From NCBI GenBank assembly GCA_021373115.1, contig JAJFTI010000034.1, positions 1 to 64,000 on the forward strand: a DNA stretch of 64,000 bases, in the 5' to 3' direction. The DNA is from Eubacteriales bacterium (GTDB lineage Bacteria > Bacillota > Clostridia > Christensenellales > CAG-138). This document shows, in pieces, positions 26,409 to 36,534 of the stretch (positions within the stretch are counted from its first letter, which is position 1; every line of letters starts with the position of its first letter). The position numbers and the translations under genes were made by a program. Under the pieces are notes generated by a model. The model saw nothing but the letters and a program-made list of their open reading frames with translations. It was not told the origin of the DNA and made no database searches.

Positions 26409-27026
26409 CTACTCGGCCACTTTCACCATGCAATGGCGGATTATCTTGTCGCCCATGCGGTAGCCCTTCTGCAGAACAACGACGATTTCGCCGCTCTCCT
26501 TACCCTCCGCCTTTTCGCGCATGACGGCTTCGTGCCTGGTTGGATCGAATTTGCAGTCGCTCTCAATTTCCTCCAGCCCCAGCTTCTTCAGCGCGCCCAT
26601 CATCTGGCGCTGCACGAGCACGATTCCTTCGCGCCAGATTGCTCCTTCCGCCGGAATACTGTCCAGCGCGCGTTCGAGACTGTCCAGCGCGGGAAGGAGC
26701 TCCTTGACGGTATCCCGCTTGCCTTCCTCATAACTATCCAGCCGAATGCTGGCGTTCCGGCGGCGGAAATTATCAAAGTCCGCCTGAATTCGCTGGAGAA
26801 GAGCAACGGTTTCGTCCTTCTCCTTCTGGAGTGATTCAATATGCGCCTTTGCGGCGGCAAACTCCTCTGCGGTCAGCGTATAGATTTCCTGCTCGGCAGC
26901 CGTTTCCGCATTTTCGGTAACAACCGTTTCGTCGGTCTGCGTTGCCTGCGCTTCCGTTTCGGGAGTAATCTCCTCCTTCATGTTTTGCGTTTCGCTGAAT
27001 TCCGTTTGTTCCGTCTTCTTCGTCAA
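26409..27026 (-). CDS. grpE: Nucleotide exchange factor GrpE
   Basis: Releases ADP from DnaK. Residues 1-60 are a Thr/Glu-rich disordered stretch, then a long coiled coil (about 55-110 with AAKAHIESLQKEKDETVALLQRIQ in parts) and the beta-wing domain ending in VLQKGYRMGDKIIRHCMVKVAE-type sequence. Length 205. It lies between hrcA and dnaK as in other Firmicutes. Confidence 0.96.
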   Translation of the reverse strand: MTKKTEQTEFSETQNMKEEITPETEAQATQTDETVVTENAETAAEQEIYTLTAEEFAAAKAHIESLQKEKDETVALLQRIQADFDNFRRRNASIRLDSYEEGKRDTVKELLPALDSLERALDSIPAEGAIWREGIVLVQRQMMGALKKLGLEEIESDCKFDPTRHEAVMREKAEGKESGEIVVVLQKGYRMGDKIIRHCMVKVAE

Positions 27027-27088
27027 TGTTCCAGTCTCACTTTCTGCGATTTCCGGCGGATGGATTTTGAATGAATCCGCCGTTCGCG

Positions 27089-28123
27089 TTAGTCATCGTC
27101 CAAATCGTTGGACAGAATATCCGACAGACTTCTTCGCATGAATTCCAGCACGGAGATGACCTTTCCATACTGCATGCGTGTTGGTCCTATGATACCGAAC
27201 GATCCCATCGGCTCGTCACCGACGCGGTACGTTGCGGTTACGATGCTGCAATCCTTGAAGGTTTCGTCCTCGTTTTCGTTCCCGATCGTAATTGAGAACT
27301 CCAGCTTGCTTGCGCGCTTCAGCAGGTCGTAGATCATGCTTCGGCCTTCCACCGCCGCGAGGAATGTCTTTGCCTTGTTCACATCGCTGTATTCGGGAAA
27401 ATGCAGCATATTGGTTGCGCCCGAAAGCTGGACGTTCTGCGATTCCGGTTCAATTTTGCGGTCAATCGCCTCGACAATGCTGTTTAGAAACGCTTTTCGT
27501 TCCTTGAGCTCGCCGCCCATCTCACGGAGCATGGAATCGCCGATCTGATCCATGCGGCAGTCGCAAAAGTGTTCGGTCAGCATTCTGGAAATCCGCTCCA
27601 GCTCGTAACTGTCCATTCCTTCCGGAATGCGAATCACCGCGTCCTGTGAAAATCCTGCGGAGGTAACAATCACGACGAGCGCGCGGCCTTCCCGCAGCGG
27701 AACCAGCTGGATGTGCCGCAGGCGGTTGGCGGCCAGCATGGGCGACATCACGATCGCCGTATAATGCGTTACCAGGGAAAGCGCCTGCGCCGTTTGCTTC
27801 ATTACGGCTTCCACTTCGTCGATCTTTGCGCCCATATGCGCGCGAATGATCTTTATTTCGTCCTCGGACAGCGAAGCCTTTTGCATCATCTGATCGACGT
27901 AGAGGCGATAGGCCTTGTCTGATGGAATCCGCCCGGCGGAGGTATGCGGCTGTTCCAGATAGCCTAGTTCTTCCAGATCTGCCATTTCGTTCCGAATGGT
28001 CGCGCTGGACAGGCTGAACCCTTCCAGTTTGCTGATTGACCGGGAACCGATAGGGGACGCGGAAAGAATGTATTCATCGATGATGGCTTTTAGTATGCCC
28101 AGTTTCCGGGCGTCCAGCTCCAT
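27089..28123 (-). CDS. hrcA: Heat-inducible repressor HrcA
   Basis: Represses class I heat-shock genes by binding CIRCE. The N-terminal winged helix contains LGILKAIIDEYILSASPIG and LSSATIRNEMADLEELGYL; the central GAF-like part and the C-terminal SFGIIGPTRMQYGKVI are typical. ATG 28123 is preceded by AAAGGAGGCGG; the frame extends 32 codons further to 28219 but would run into the CIRCE element. First gene of the operon. Confidence 0.96.
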   Translation of the reverse strand: MELDARKLGILKAIIDEYILSASPIGSRSISKLEGFSLSSATIRNEMADLEELGYLEQPHTSAGRIPSDKAYRLYVDQMMQKASLSEDEIKIIRAHMGAKIDEVEAVMKQTAQALSLVTHYTAIVMSPMLAANRLRHIQLVPLREGRALVVIVTSAGFSQDAVIRIPEGMDSYELERISRMLTEHFCDCRMDQIGDSMLREMGGELKERKAFLNSIVEAIDRKIEPESQNVQLSGATNMLHFPEYSDVNKAKTFLAAVEGRSMIYDLLKRASKLEFSITIGNENEDETFKDCSIVTATYRVGDEPMGSFGIIGPTRMQYGKVISVLEFMRRSLSDILSNDLDDD

Positions 28124-28212
28124 TTTCTCCGCCTCCTTTCCCATCCCCGTAGAGCGACGTATTCGCTGGATACGGGAGATTTTTTCCTTCAATTCGAACC
28201 GAAAATCCGTTG

Positions 28213-28239
28213 TTAGCACTCTATTTTGTCGAGTGCTAA
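28213..28239. promoter_or_regulatory. CIRCE operator
   Basis: TTAGCACTC (28213-28221), nine-base spacer, GAGTGCTAA (28231-28239): a perfect match to the HrcA-binding inverted repeat. It lies about 10 bases downstream of the -10 box, in the 5' leader of hrcA, so HrcA would block its own operon. Confidence 0.97.
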
Positions 28240-28250
28240 CCTATAGGAAA

Positions 28251-28279
28251 AATTTAGCACCTACGAGCTTTTGTGTCAA
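28251..28279 (-). promoter_or_regulatory. Sigma-A promoter of hrcA-grpE-dnaK-dnaJ
   Basis: On the minus strand TTGACA (28274-28279), 17-base spacer, TAAATT (28251-28256). CIRCE follows directly. Confidence 0.88.
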
Positions 28280-28344
28280 GTAAGTGCTGTATCAAAAATG
28301 TGACATTCCAGTGAATTCACCCCTGGCGCGCATGACGCGTAACG

Positions 28345-29481
28345 CTACAGGAAAAAGCCGAGCGCTTCGTTCTGCAGATCCAGCCCTCGACGGTTCAGCG
28401 CAAGGAATCCTTCCGATTCAACCACCCAGCCGCGCTTGCGCAGGGACTCCACCGCGCGCGGGAACGCTTCCACAACGTCCAGTCCAAAGCGGGCGGAAAA
28501 CGCGGCGCGGTCGATGCCGCGCGTGAGCCGCAGCCCCAGCATGATGCTTTCAAACATCTCTTCTCCGCTCTGCAGGCGAATGATCTCCGATTTCGGGAGC
28601 CTGCCCCTGCGGAGCAAGCGAAGGTACTCCTCCAGCGAGGCCGTGTTCGCATACCGCGTCCAAACCTTCTGCCGGACGGCGGAATGCGCGGCGAGCCCAA
28701 GACCAAGATATTCCCCATTTTGCCAATAGGTAAGGTTATGGCGGCATTCGCAGCCCTCGCGCGCGAAATTGCTGATCTCGTATCGGTGATACCCGCGCGA
28801 TTCAAGGTAGTCGATGCCTGCATCCTGCATGTCCGCTACGTAATCTTCGTCCGGAACTCGTGCTTCTCCGCTCTTAATGCGGACATACAGCGGCGTATGC
28901 TCTTCCAGTGTGAGCGCATAGCTTGAAATATGCTGCAGATTCAGGTCGCAAACGTTCTTCAGCGTTTCGAGATACTGTTCCATTGTCTGCTCCGGCAAGC
29001 CGTGCATCACATCCGCATTGATGTTGGAAAAACCTGCTTCGCGCGCCCATTGCAAGGTTTTTAAAAATTGCTCATATGTGTGAATTCGTCCGACGCCCTT
29101 TAACAGCGCGTCATGCGAACTCTGCAGCCCGATCGAAAGACGGTTGATCCCCGCCGTATGATACGCCGCGAGGCTCTCCTTTGTGGCCGTGCCGGGGTTA
29201 CACTCCATGGAACACTCGGCATTCTCCCGGATGGAAAAGTGCTGGCGCAACGCGGCCATGATTCTTTGCATCTGCTCGCCGGATAGCAGGGACGGCGTTC
29301 CTCCGCCGAAAAAAACCGTATGAAACGAAGCGGGGTACTCCCCGGTCCGTGCGGTCAGCCCGATTTCGAGAAGCAGCGCATCGACATAGCCTTCCATTTC
29401 ACCGGACTTCGCAAACGACGTAAAATCACAGTAATCGCACTTTTTCACGCAGAACGGAATATGCAGATAAATTCCCGCCAT
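28345..29481 (-). CDS. hemW: HemW, radical SAM heme chaperone-like protein
   Basis: Radical SAM protein once called coproporphyrinogen III oxidase-like; HemW proteins bind and insert heme rather than oxidise the porphyrin. The cluster motif is Cys11-x3-Cys15-x2-Cys18 in PFCVKKCDYCDF, lacking the extra cysteine of true HemN. Other parts are FGGGTPSLLSGEQM and SIGLQSSHDALLKGVGR. Length 378 is normal. It starts four bases after the lepA stop, a common Firmicutes pairing. Confidence 0.93.
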   Translation of the reverse strand: MAGIYLHIPFCVKKCDYCDFTSFAKSGEMEGYVDALLLEIGLTARTGEYPASFHTVFFGGGTPSLLSGEQMQRIMAALRQHFSIRENAECSMECNPGTATKESLAAYHTAGINRLSIGLQSSHDALLKGVGRIHTYEQFLKTLQWAREAGFSNINADVMHGLPEQTMEQYLETLKNVCDLNLQHISSYALTLEEHTPLYVRIKSGEARVPDEDYVADMQDAGIDYLESRGYHRYEISNFAREGCECRHNLTYWQNGEYLGLGLAAHSAVRQKVWTRYANTASLEEYLRLLRRGRLPKSEIIRLQSGEEMFESIMLGLRLTRGIDRAAFSARFGLDVVEAFPRAVESLRKRGWVVESEGFLALNRRGLDLQNEALGFFL

Positions 29482-29485
29482 CGCG

Positions 29486-31288
<1,803 letters not shown>

Positions 31289-31368
31289 TTGGTTCCCTCC
31301 CGTATGTCGGGTTTTATCATACTGTATCCACCGCCGGAATGCAAGATTGATCCGCGTACCATATCACG

Positions 31369-31395
31369 AAAAAAGGCGATGCTTTCCGCACCGCC
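31369..31395 (-). terminator. Intrinsic terminator after the NlpC/P60 gene
   Basis: On the minus strand GGCGGTGC, loop GGAAA and GCATCGCC (one mismatch) are followed by TTTTTTCG, 18 bases past the stop. Confidence 0.75.
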
Positions 31396-31412
31396 ATTTT
31401 TGCGATTCTGTC

Positions 31413-33263
31413 CTACTCAATCGGCCTTCTTGCTACGACGAAGTTTCTGCGCCAATAGGAAGTTTTTGCGCCGCGGCGCACAACCTTGCCATTCGCGGAA
31501 GACGCGTCGATCATCTCGCCGCCGCCAATATAGATGCCTACGTGACCGACGGTACTGCTGTCGTCCGACTTGAAGAACAGCAGATCCCCCGCCTTGACGT
31601 TGTCGATATCCGATATCTTTGTCCAGCTTGATGTTTTGGAAAGTCCCGCCGCATTCAGGCGGCGCGTGTATACATTGACCTGGCGCAGGCAATAATAGAC
31701 CAGTCCCGAGCAGTCAAACGAATCCGGCCCGCTCTTGCCGAGAATATAGGTGTCTCCCAGTTGCTTCTTGGCGATTGAAATCATCTTATCGATTCGGCCG
31801 GCCGGAGAAGACGCGCGGGCGAGCGCCGCCTGTTTCTTCTTTTCCGCAGCGATTTCCTTTTCCTTTGTGTAGGAAACGCGCGCATCGGCAGAGTTGATTT
31901 CCTCCAGCGTTTGCTCGCCGGCCTTACCGTCCTTGGTAATATAATTGCGGTTCTGGAATTTCTTCACCGCTTCCACGGTGACCGTACCGTAATATCCGGT
32001 CACCTGGCTGTCGTCCAGATAACCAAGTTCGACCAGCTGCTCCTGAAACGATTCGATATCGTCCCCTTCCGCGCCCTCGGTCATCACGTATTTTTTCGCC
32101 TCTTCGGAATAGAGGAGCGCGATGGTATCATTCCCGCAGATGCCATCCTGCTGCAGCTCATGCTGACGCTGAAAGAGTTTCACCGCGTATTTCGTCGCAT
32201 TGCCGAAATAGCTTGTCGGTTCATCGATCGCCAGATAGCCAAGCTCCATGAGGCGCTTCTGGAGCGCCATAACGTCCTCGCCCTCCGCGCCTTTTTCAAT
32301 CCGGACTTCCGGTGTGGGGCTCGGCGTAGGCACGGGCGTTGCGGTTGCCGCTATCGTGGGAGCAGGCGTCGTCATAAGGGCGAGCTGCGCCGCCATGGTT
32401 TCCTCTTCTTTATGCCTGCTTCCGGAGACGGCAAAAATCAGGATTACGCCAATCAGAACGAACCCCGCGGCCGATGCGAGAAAAATTCGCATCGGCTTCT
32501 CCATTAAATAAATGGAACGCAGAAAACGCTTGAGCCATGCAAGTGCTTTTTGCTGAAACGTCAGCTTCTTCTGCGGTTTCTTGGAACCATTGCCGTTTCC
32601 CTTGCCGTTTCCGCTTCCGTTACCGCCGCCTTTGCCGTTTCCGTTACCGCCGGACGGCGGAGAATATACATAGCTTGTGTAATTCGTATATTTCGGCTTC
32701 GCACCGTTCGCGCCCGCGCTGTTTCCATTCGTGTTATTGTTCTTTACGCGAGGTGCATTGTTACCGTCAAAGTTCGATCTGGCAGTACCAGCGCCGTTTA
32801 CGCCGTAGCCGCTCGCACCGGAGTTGTTCGCGACGGAACCGCTGTAATATCTGTTTGAGGCGGTTCCCTGAGCGGAGCTTCGTTGTGTTGCAGAATTGCC
32901 ATAGATGCGAGCCATCCGTTCCTGTTCGGATTCCGATCGCACGGTTTTCGGAGGGTTCCCGTTCTCTCGCGCGGAAACAGCGCTGCGTCGGGATTCGGTT
33001 TGATCATTGAAATTGCTGCGTGGCTGCGAACCGCCGCCGGAATACACGCCGTTTCGGGCCGAGGCGTCCTCGCTGAAATAGGAGACGTTTCGGTTTGCTT
33101 CACGCTCCGCGTTTGCACGGGAATACGGCGAGTAGGCCCCATTTGCCGCGGGCCTGCTCTGCAAGGACGATCCGTAGTAATTTACCTGCGGTTCGTTTGT
33201 ATATGCGCCTGTACTGTTGGACGAATTCTTCGAAAGAAGAGACCCGTAATCCGTATAGTCCAT
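31413..33263 (-). CDS. Membrane-anchored NlpC/P60 cell-wall hydrolase with two PG-binding domains
   Basis: Predicted peptidoglycan endopeptidase. Residues 1-250 are low-complexity (Ser, Asn, Gly, Tyr, Arg), ending in a Gly-Asn-Lys run such as GNGKGGGNGSGNGKG. A basic stretch leads to one membrane segment (about 264-283, IFLASAAGFVLIGVILIF). Outside follow a Thr/Ala/Pro linker, two PG_binding_1 domains (about 325-445; GAEGEDVMALQKRLMELGYL and GAEGDDIESFQEQLVELGYL), a Lys/Ala/Glu coiled coil, and NlpC/P60 with catalytic Cys518 in DSFDCSGLVYYCL and the His in GHVGIYIGGGEMID. By the positive-inside rule the disordered tail is cytoplasmic, which is unusual for the family. Confidence 0.88.
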   Translation of the reverse strand: MDYTDYGSLLSKNSSNSTGAYTNEPQVNYYGSSLQSRPAANGAYSPYSRANAEREANRNVSYFSEDASARNGVYSGGGSQPRSNFNDQTESRRSAVSARENGNPPKTVRSESEQERMARIYGNSATQRSSAQGTASNRYYSGSVANNSGASGYGVNGAGTARSNFDGNNAPRVKNNNTNGNSAGANGAKPKYTNYTSYVYSPPSGGNGNGKGGGNGSGNGKGNGNGSKKPQKKLTFQQKALAWLKRFLRSIYLMEKPMRIFLASAAGFVLIGVILIFAVSGSRHKEEETMAAQLALMTTPAPTIAATATPVPTPSPTPEVRIEKGAEGEDVMALQKRLMELGYLAIDEPTSYFGNATKYAVKLFQRQHELQQDGICGNDTIALLYSEEAKKYVMTEGAEGDDIESFQEQLVELGYLDDSQVTGYYGTVTVEAVKKFQNRNYITKDGKAGEQTLEEINSADARVSYTKEKEIAAEKKKQAALARASSPAGRIDKMISIAKKQLGDTYILGKSGPDSFDCSGLVYYCLRQVNVYTRRLNAAGLSKTSSWTKISDIDNVKAGDLLFFKSDDSSTVGHVGIYIGGGEMIDASSANGKVVRRGAKTSYWRRNFVVARRPIE

Positions 33264-33428
33264 AGCACTCTCCTAATGCAAAATTCTACGTAATATGCGG
33301 GCCTTTTGCAATAGCAAACTAAATATTGTAATACATTGTTCAATATTAGTCGGATATACCACTATATATTGTGCTCCGCTTTTTTTCTTGCGCGACTCAG
33401 TTTCGTAATTGTGAACGCAACGTGATGT

Positions 33429-33465
33429 AAAAAGCGCGCCCTGCTTTCACACGGGCGCGTTTTTT
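33429..33465 (-). terminator. Bidirectional-type terminator after cysK
   Basis: CGCGCCC (33435-33441) pairs with GGGCGCG (33453-33459), with T-runs on both sides; on the minus strand GCGCGCTTTTTAC follows. It closes the cysK operon. The remaining 33264-33428 region is AT-rich and presumably holds the promoter of the NlpC gene, but no convincing box pair was found. Confidence 0.8.
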
Positions 33466-33486
33466 GCAATTTGATACACGTTTCGT

Positions 33487-34410
33487 TTAGTCGAACAGCG
33501 CGGTGGAAAGATAGCGTTCTCCCGTATCCGGAAGGATTACGACAATCGTTTCATTCACTCTTGCGAATTTTTCCGAGTAGATACGCGCGCCCGCAAGCGC
33601 CGCGCCGCAGGAAATGCCGCTCAGGATGCCCTCCGAGCGCATAAACAGCCGCGCCGCCTCGACCGCGTCCTCCGTTTGAATGGAAATTACCTCGTCCACC
33701 ACAGAAGGATCATAGTTCTTTGGAATGAAGTTTGCACCCAATCCTTGTATGCCGTGGGCGCTTGGCCGCCCTCCTGTTAAAACCGGAGATTCCGCAGGCT
33801 GAACGGCGACGACGCGCAGGCTGGGATTCTGCCGTTTTAGATACCGGCCCGCACCGCAAACGGTTCCGCCCGTGCCAACGCCGGCAATCAGCGCGTCCAC
33901 ACGGCCTTCGCAGTCTCTCCAGATTTCCGGTCCGGTCGTCGCTTCGTGCGCAGCCGGGTTGTCGGGATTTTCGAACTGCAGCATTCGCATACTGCCGGGA
34001 ATTTCCTTTAGCAGCTCCTGCGCGCGTTCATTTGCGCCCGCCATGCCCAACTGGCCGTCCGTTAAAACAATTTTAACGCCGAGCGCTTCCAGAATTTTCC
34101 TGCGCTCCAGGCTCATGGATTCCGGCATGGTCAGTACAACGCGGTATCCGCGCGCGGCCGCAACGACTCCAAGCCCTACGCCCGTATTACCGCTGGTCGC
34201 TTCAATGAGCGTCGCGCCCGGTTTCAGTGTTCCCCGTTCCTCTGCGCGGCATATCATATTCAGCGCAATGCGATCCTTCGAGCTTCCGCCCGGATTGCGG
34301 CTCTCCAATTTGACGACAAGATTCGCTTTCACCCCATAAGCGCCGGCAAACCGGTCTGCGCGCATAAGCGGCGTATTCCCTATCATCTCTGCGGCGGACG
34401 AATAAATCAT
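33487..34410 (-). CDS. cysK: Cysteine synthase A
   Basis: PLP enzyme making cysteine from O-acetylserine and sulfide. The PLP lysine is in NPGGSSKDRIALNM, and the substrate loop is EATSGNTGVGLG; GVGTGGTVCGAGRYLK binds the phosphate. Length 307 is standard. Its ATG overlaps the stop of the upstream ECF-fusion gene by four bases, so the two are translationally coupled. Confidence 0.95.
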   Translation of the reverse strand: MIYSSAAEMIGNTPLMRADRFAGAYGVKANLVVKLESRNPGGSSKDRIALNMICRAEERGTLKPGATLIEATSGNTGVGLGVVAAARGYRVVLTMPESMSLERRKILEALGVKIVLTDGQLGMAGANERAQELLKEIPGSMRMLQFENPDNPAAHEATTGPEIWRDCEGRVDALIAGVGTGGTVCGAGRYLKRQNPSLRVVAVQPAESPVLTGGRPSAHGIQGLGANFIPKNYDPSVVDEVISIQTEDAVEAARLFMRSEGILSGISCGAALAGARIYSEKFARVNETIVVILPDTGERYLSTALFD

Positions 34411-35207
34411 GAACGAATCGCCTCCCGCGCCGCCTGCATAATTGCTTTTGGCGACGTTTCTTCATTTTCTATACGGACAAACGGAGTTCCCTCCGGCAGA
34501 AACCGTTCCATCTGATCCTTTCCAAGGCGGTCAAACGCAACCGAATCATCCACGGCAACGACCCTCGCCATAATCCCCTGAACGGACAGCAGGTTTCCAG
34601 CTTCAAGAACAGCAGACGCATATTCCCGCTTTGCGATGAGAATCACCTCGGGGCCGTTTTTTGGCTCGCGTAAAATCTCCGCGCAGATTGGCTTGAATTC
34701 TCCGGTTTGACCGAACAGTTTTGATTTCAGCAAAACGGCGGTGAGAGCCGCGGCTGTTCCAGCGCCCGCCAGACACTGAAAAACGTTGAATACTACGTTT
34801 GGAATTGCAGCGGCCGAACCATACATCAGCGTTTCGAAGAGAAAATAACCGAGCGGAACGATCAACGCTGCGGCGAATAAAAACACGACGCGAACCTGCT
34901 TTTTTGTGGCGGAGAATAAAAGCCCCGCTGCAAGCGCGACCGCGCCTTTGATCAGGAACGTTGCGGGCGCGTAAACACCCCAGCCAAGCAGAATATCCGA
35001 AATCGCGGATGCGGCGCCCGCGCAGAGCGCGCCCCACCAGCCGCCAAGCAGTACGCCTGCGAGCAGAACACCAGCGTCGCCCAGATTGATATATCCCATT
35101 CCGCCGGGCATTGGAATGGAGACAAGCGTTGTCAATAGAATAATTGCGGCGGCAAGCACCCCGGCGGTTGTGAGCCGCCGAATGGATTGTGTGGTTTTTG
35201 TCTGCAT
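34407..35207 (-). CDS. ECF-transporter S-component fused to a shortened transketolase C-terminal domain
   Basis: Residues about 10-165 form a six-segment membrane protein of the ECF S-component group (PF07155-like): YINLGDAGVLLAGVLLGGWWGA and ILLGWGVYAPATFLIKGAVAL (given in part). Such proteins bind a vitamin or precursor and work with shared EcfAAT units, not found here. Residues about 171-266 resemble a transketolase C-terminal domain: EILREPKNGPEVILIA, SVQGIMARVVAVD, FDRLGKDQMERFLPEG and FVRIENEE align in order with the E. coli segment running from LIFIATGSEV to ARVAVEAG. The rest of that domain is missing, and only a short helix follows. ATG 35207 is preceded by GGAGGAACAG; the longer frame to 35348 starts before the transcription start. 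Substrate unknown; coupling with cysK may point to a sulfur or cofactor link. Confidence 0.78.
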   Translation of the reverse strand: MQTKTTQSIRRLTTAGVLAAAIILLTTLVSIPMPGGMGYINLGDAGVLLAGVLLGGWWGALCAGAASAISDILLGWGVYAPATFLIKGAVALAAGLLFSATKKQVRVVFLFAAALIVPLGYFLFETLMYGSAAAIPNVVFNVFQCLAGAGTAAALTAVLLKSKLFGQTGEFKPICAEILREPKNGPEVILIAKREYASAVLEAGNLLSVQGIMARVVAVDDSVAFDRLGKDQMERFLPEGTPFVRIENEETSPKAIMQAAREAIRS

Positions 35208-35234
35208 GATCTCTGTTCCTCCGTGTTTGCGACT

Positions 35235-35309
35235 GGATGAGCGGGCGAGCGTAAAAATCGTAAAAGTGCGCCATGCCCTGCCCATAACCGGACGCTTCGC
35301 TCTCCATCC
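35235..35309 (-). promoter_or_regulatory. Structured 5' leader of the ECF-fusion/cysK operon
   Basis: The roughly 135-base leader between promoter and ATG can fold: GAGCG plus GGAU near the 5' side (35298-35309) pair with CGCUC plus AUCC (35235-35243), enclosing GC-rich inner pairings. It has the size and place of a riboswitch, and S-component genes often have one, but it matches none of the TPP, THF, SAM or cobalamin motifs I know. Confidence 0.35.
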
Positions 35310-35346
35310 GACCCATTCCAACGGCGAATCCGGAAAGCTTCTATTC

Positions 35347-35374
35347 ATTATACGCAGATTATTCGAATTTGCAA
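35347..35374 (-). promoter_or_regulatory. Promoter of the ECF-fusion/cysK operon
   Basis: On the minus strand TTGCAA (35369-35374), 16 bases, TATAAT (35347-35352). Confidence 0.75.
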
Positions 35375-35414
35375 ATCCGCATATGAATAGCTTGTCTTGT
35401 TTGCTTCCCTTGCT

Positions 35415-36344
35415 CTATTCCTCCTGGGCAGCAGTTCCAGCGACCGTTTCGAGCTGTTTGGCCGGACGAACGCTGAGCATTACGCCGAGGATGATCACCG
35501 CCCCGCCAATCAGCTTTCGCAGCGTCACCTGTTCACCCAGCAGTATCCAGGAAAAGAAAACGCCGAAAATCGGAACCAGATTCAGCATGGAGGTCACGGA
35601 GCTTGCGGAAAGTTTTTTCAATCCCATGTTATAGAGCAGGAACGCGATCACCGAGCAGAACAAGGCTAAAAACAGCATCATGGAAAACGACATCCCTGTA
35701 GGAGCCGCCCACTTGCCGCGCTCCAGCAGGGCCAGCGGCGCCATAAAGATCGCTCCAAACAGCATTTGATAAAACAGCAGCGAAATGGAAGGATAGCTGT
35801 TCGCTACCTTTTTCGTCAGAAAATTGTAAAACGCCCATGCAACACCGGCGACGATCAGCAGTATTACGCCGAGCAGTTCGCCCTGCTGTCTTGTTTCCGC
35901 TTTCACATACGAAAGGATCACTACGCCAACGATGGCAATCAGGATACCGGCAATCTTCACCGCGTTTAGTTTTACCTTATAAATCAGCGATTCAAGCAGC
36001 AGCGTAATAACGGGGTACGACGCGATGATCAGCGTCGCGTTAGAAGCGGACGTCCACTGCATCGCTATATTCTGCAGAACGGCGTAGATCGTTATTCCCA
36101 TCAACCCGCTGAGCGCAACCGTTGGAATATCCTTTTTCTCCAGCTTAACCCGATTCTTCGACAGCAGCGTCAGCGCGCCAAGAATCAGCGACGCAACCAG
36201 AAAGCGCACTGCGCCGAGCGTAATGGGCGGATATGTTTCATAGGCGATTTTGATCGCGACAAAAGAGGAACTCCAGATAATCAGCGCTCCCAGGATGGAA
36301 AGATACGATAATAGATTGGATGGTTTTTGATTATGCACGTGCAT
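35415..36344 (-). CDS. EamA/DMT-family transporter
   Basis: Ten-segment inner-membrane protein of the drug/metabolite transporter superfamily, made of two EamA repeats (about 12-145 and 160-295). Typical pieces are LIIWSSSFVAIKIAYETYPP at the first helix and GVFFSWILLGEQVTLRKLIGGAVIILGV (given in part) in the last pair. Members export amino acids, metabolites or toxins; the substrate is unknown. ATG 36344 is very close to the GGGAG, so GTG two codons later (36338) may be the true start. Confidence 0.88.
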   Translation of the reverse strand: MHVHNQKPSNLLSYLSILGALIIWSSSFVAIKIAYETYPPITLGAVRFLVASLILGALTLLSKNRVKLEKKDIPTVALSGLMGITIYAVLQNIAMQWTSASNATLIIASYPVITLLLESLIYKVKLNAVKIAGILIAIVGVVILSYVKAETRQQGELLGVILLIVAGVAWAFYNFLTKKVANSYPSISLLFYQMLFGAIFMAPLALLERGKWAAPTGMSFSMMLFLALFCSVIAFLLYNMGLKKLSASSVTSMLNLVPIFGVFFSWILLGEQVTLRKLIGGAVIILGVMLSVRPAKQLETVAGTAAQEE

Positions 36345-36401
36345 TCTCCCTTAGCGTGTAAACGCTGTTAAATTCTCACATCATTCCACAAGATTTGAAC
36401 T

Positions 36402-36430
36402 AAGATATGCTTTTTTGGTTCGAATGTCAA
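36402..36430 (-). promoter_or_regulatory. Promoter of the EamA transporter gene
   Basis: On the minus strand TTGACA (36425-36430), 17 bases, TATCTT (36402-36407). Confidence 0.75.
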
Positions 36431-36487
36431 GGAAGATATTGCTCTATTCGGAAATGTTGTACTAATTCATATTGATGCTATAAGCAA

Positions 36488-36520
36488 TAAAAAAGCATCT
36501 CCCGTTACCGGAAGATGCTT
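36488..36520 (-). terminator. Intrinsic terminator after the GGGtGRT gene
   Basis: On the minus strand AAGCATCTTCCG and CGGGAGATGCTT pair around GTAA, followed by TTTTATTG, 15 bases past the stop. Confidence 0.85.
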
Positions 36521-36534
36521 TCGATCGCTGTACG

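Noticed and set aside
35235..35309. THF riboswitch in the ECF leader
   Set aside because: A CCGCUC-like end and closing stem are present, but the conserved THF core sequences are not.
34603..35316. Minus-strand 237-codon frame overlapping the ECF-fusion gene
   Set aside because: Out of frame with the well-supported membrane protein and without recognisable domains.
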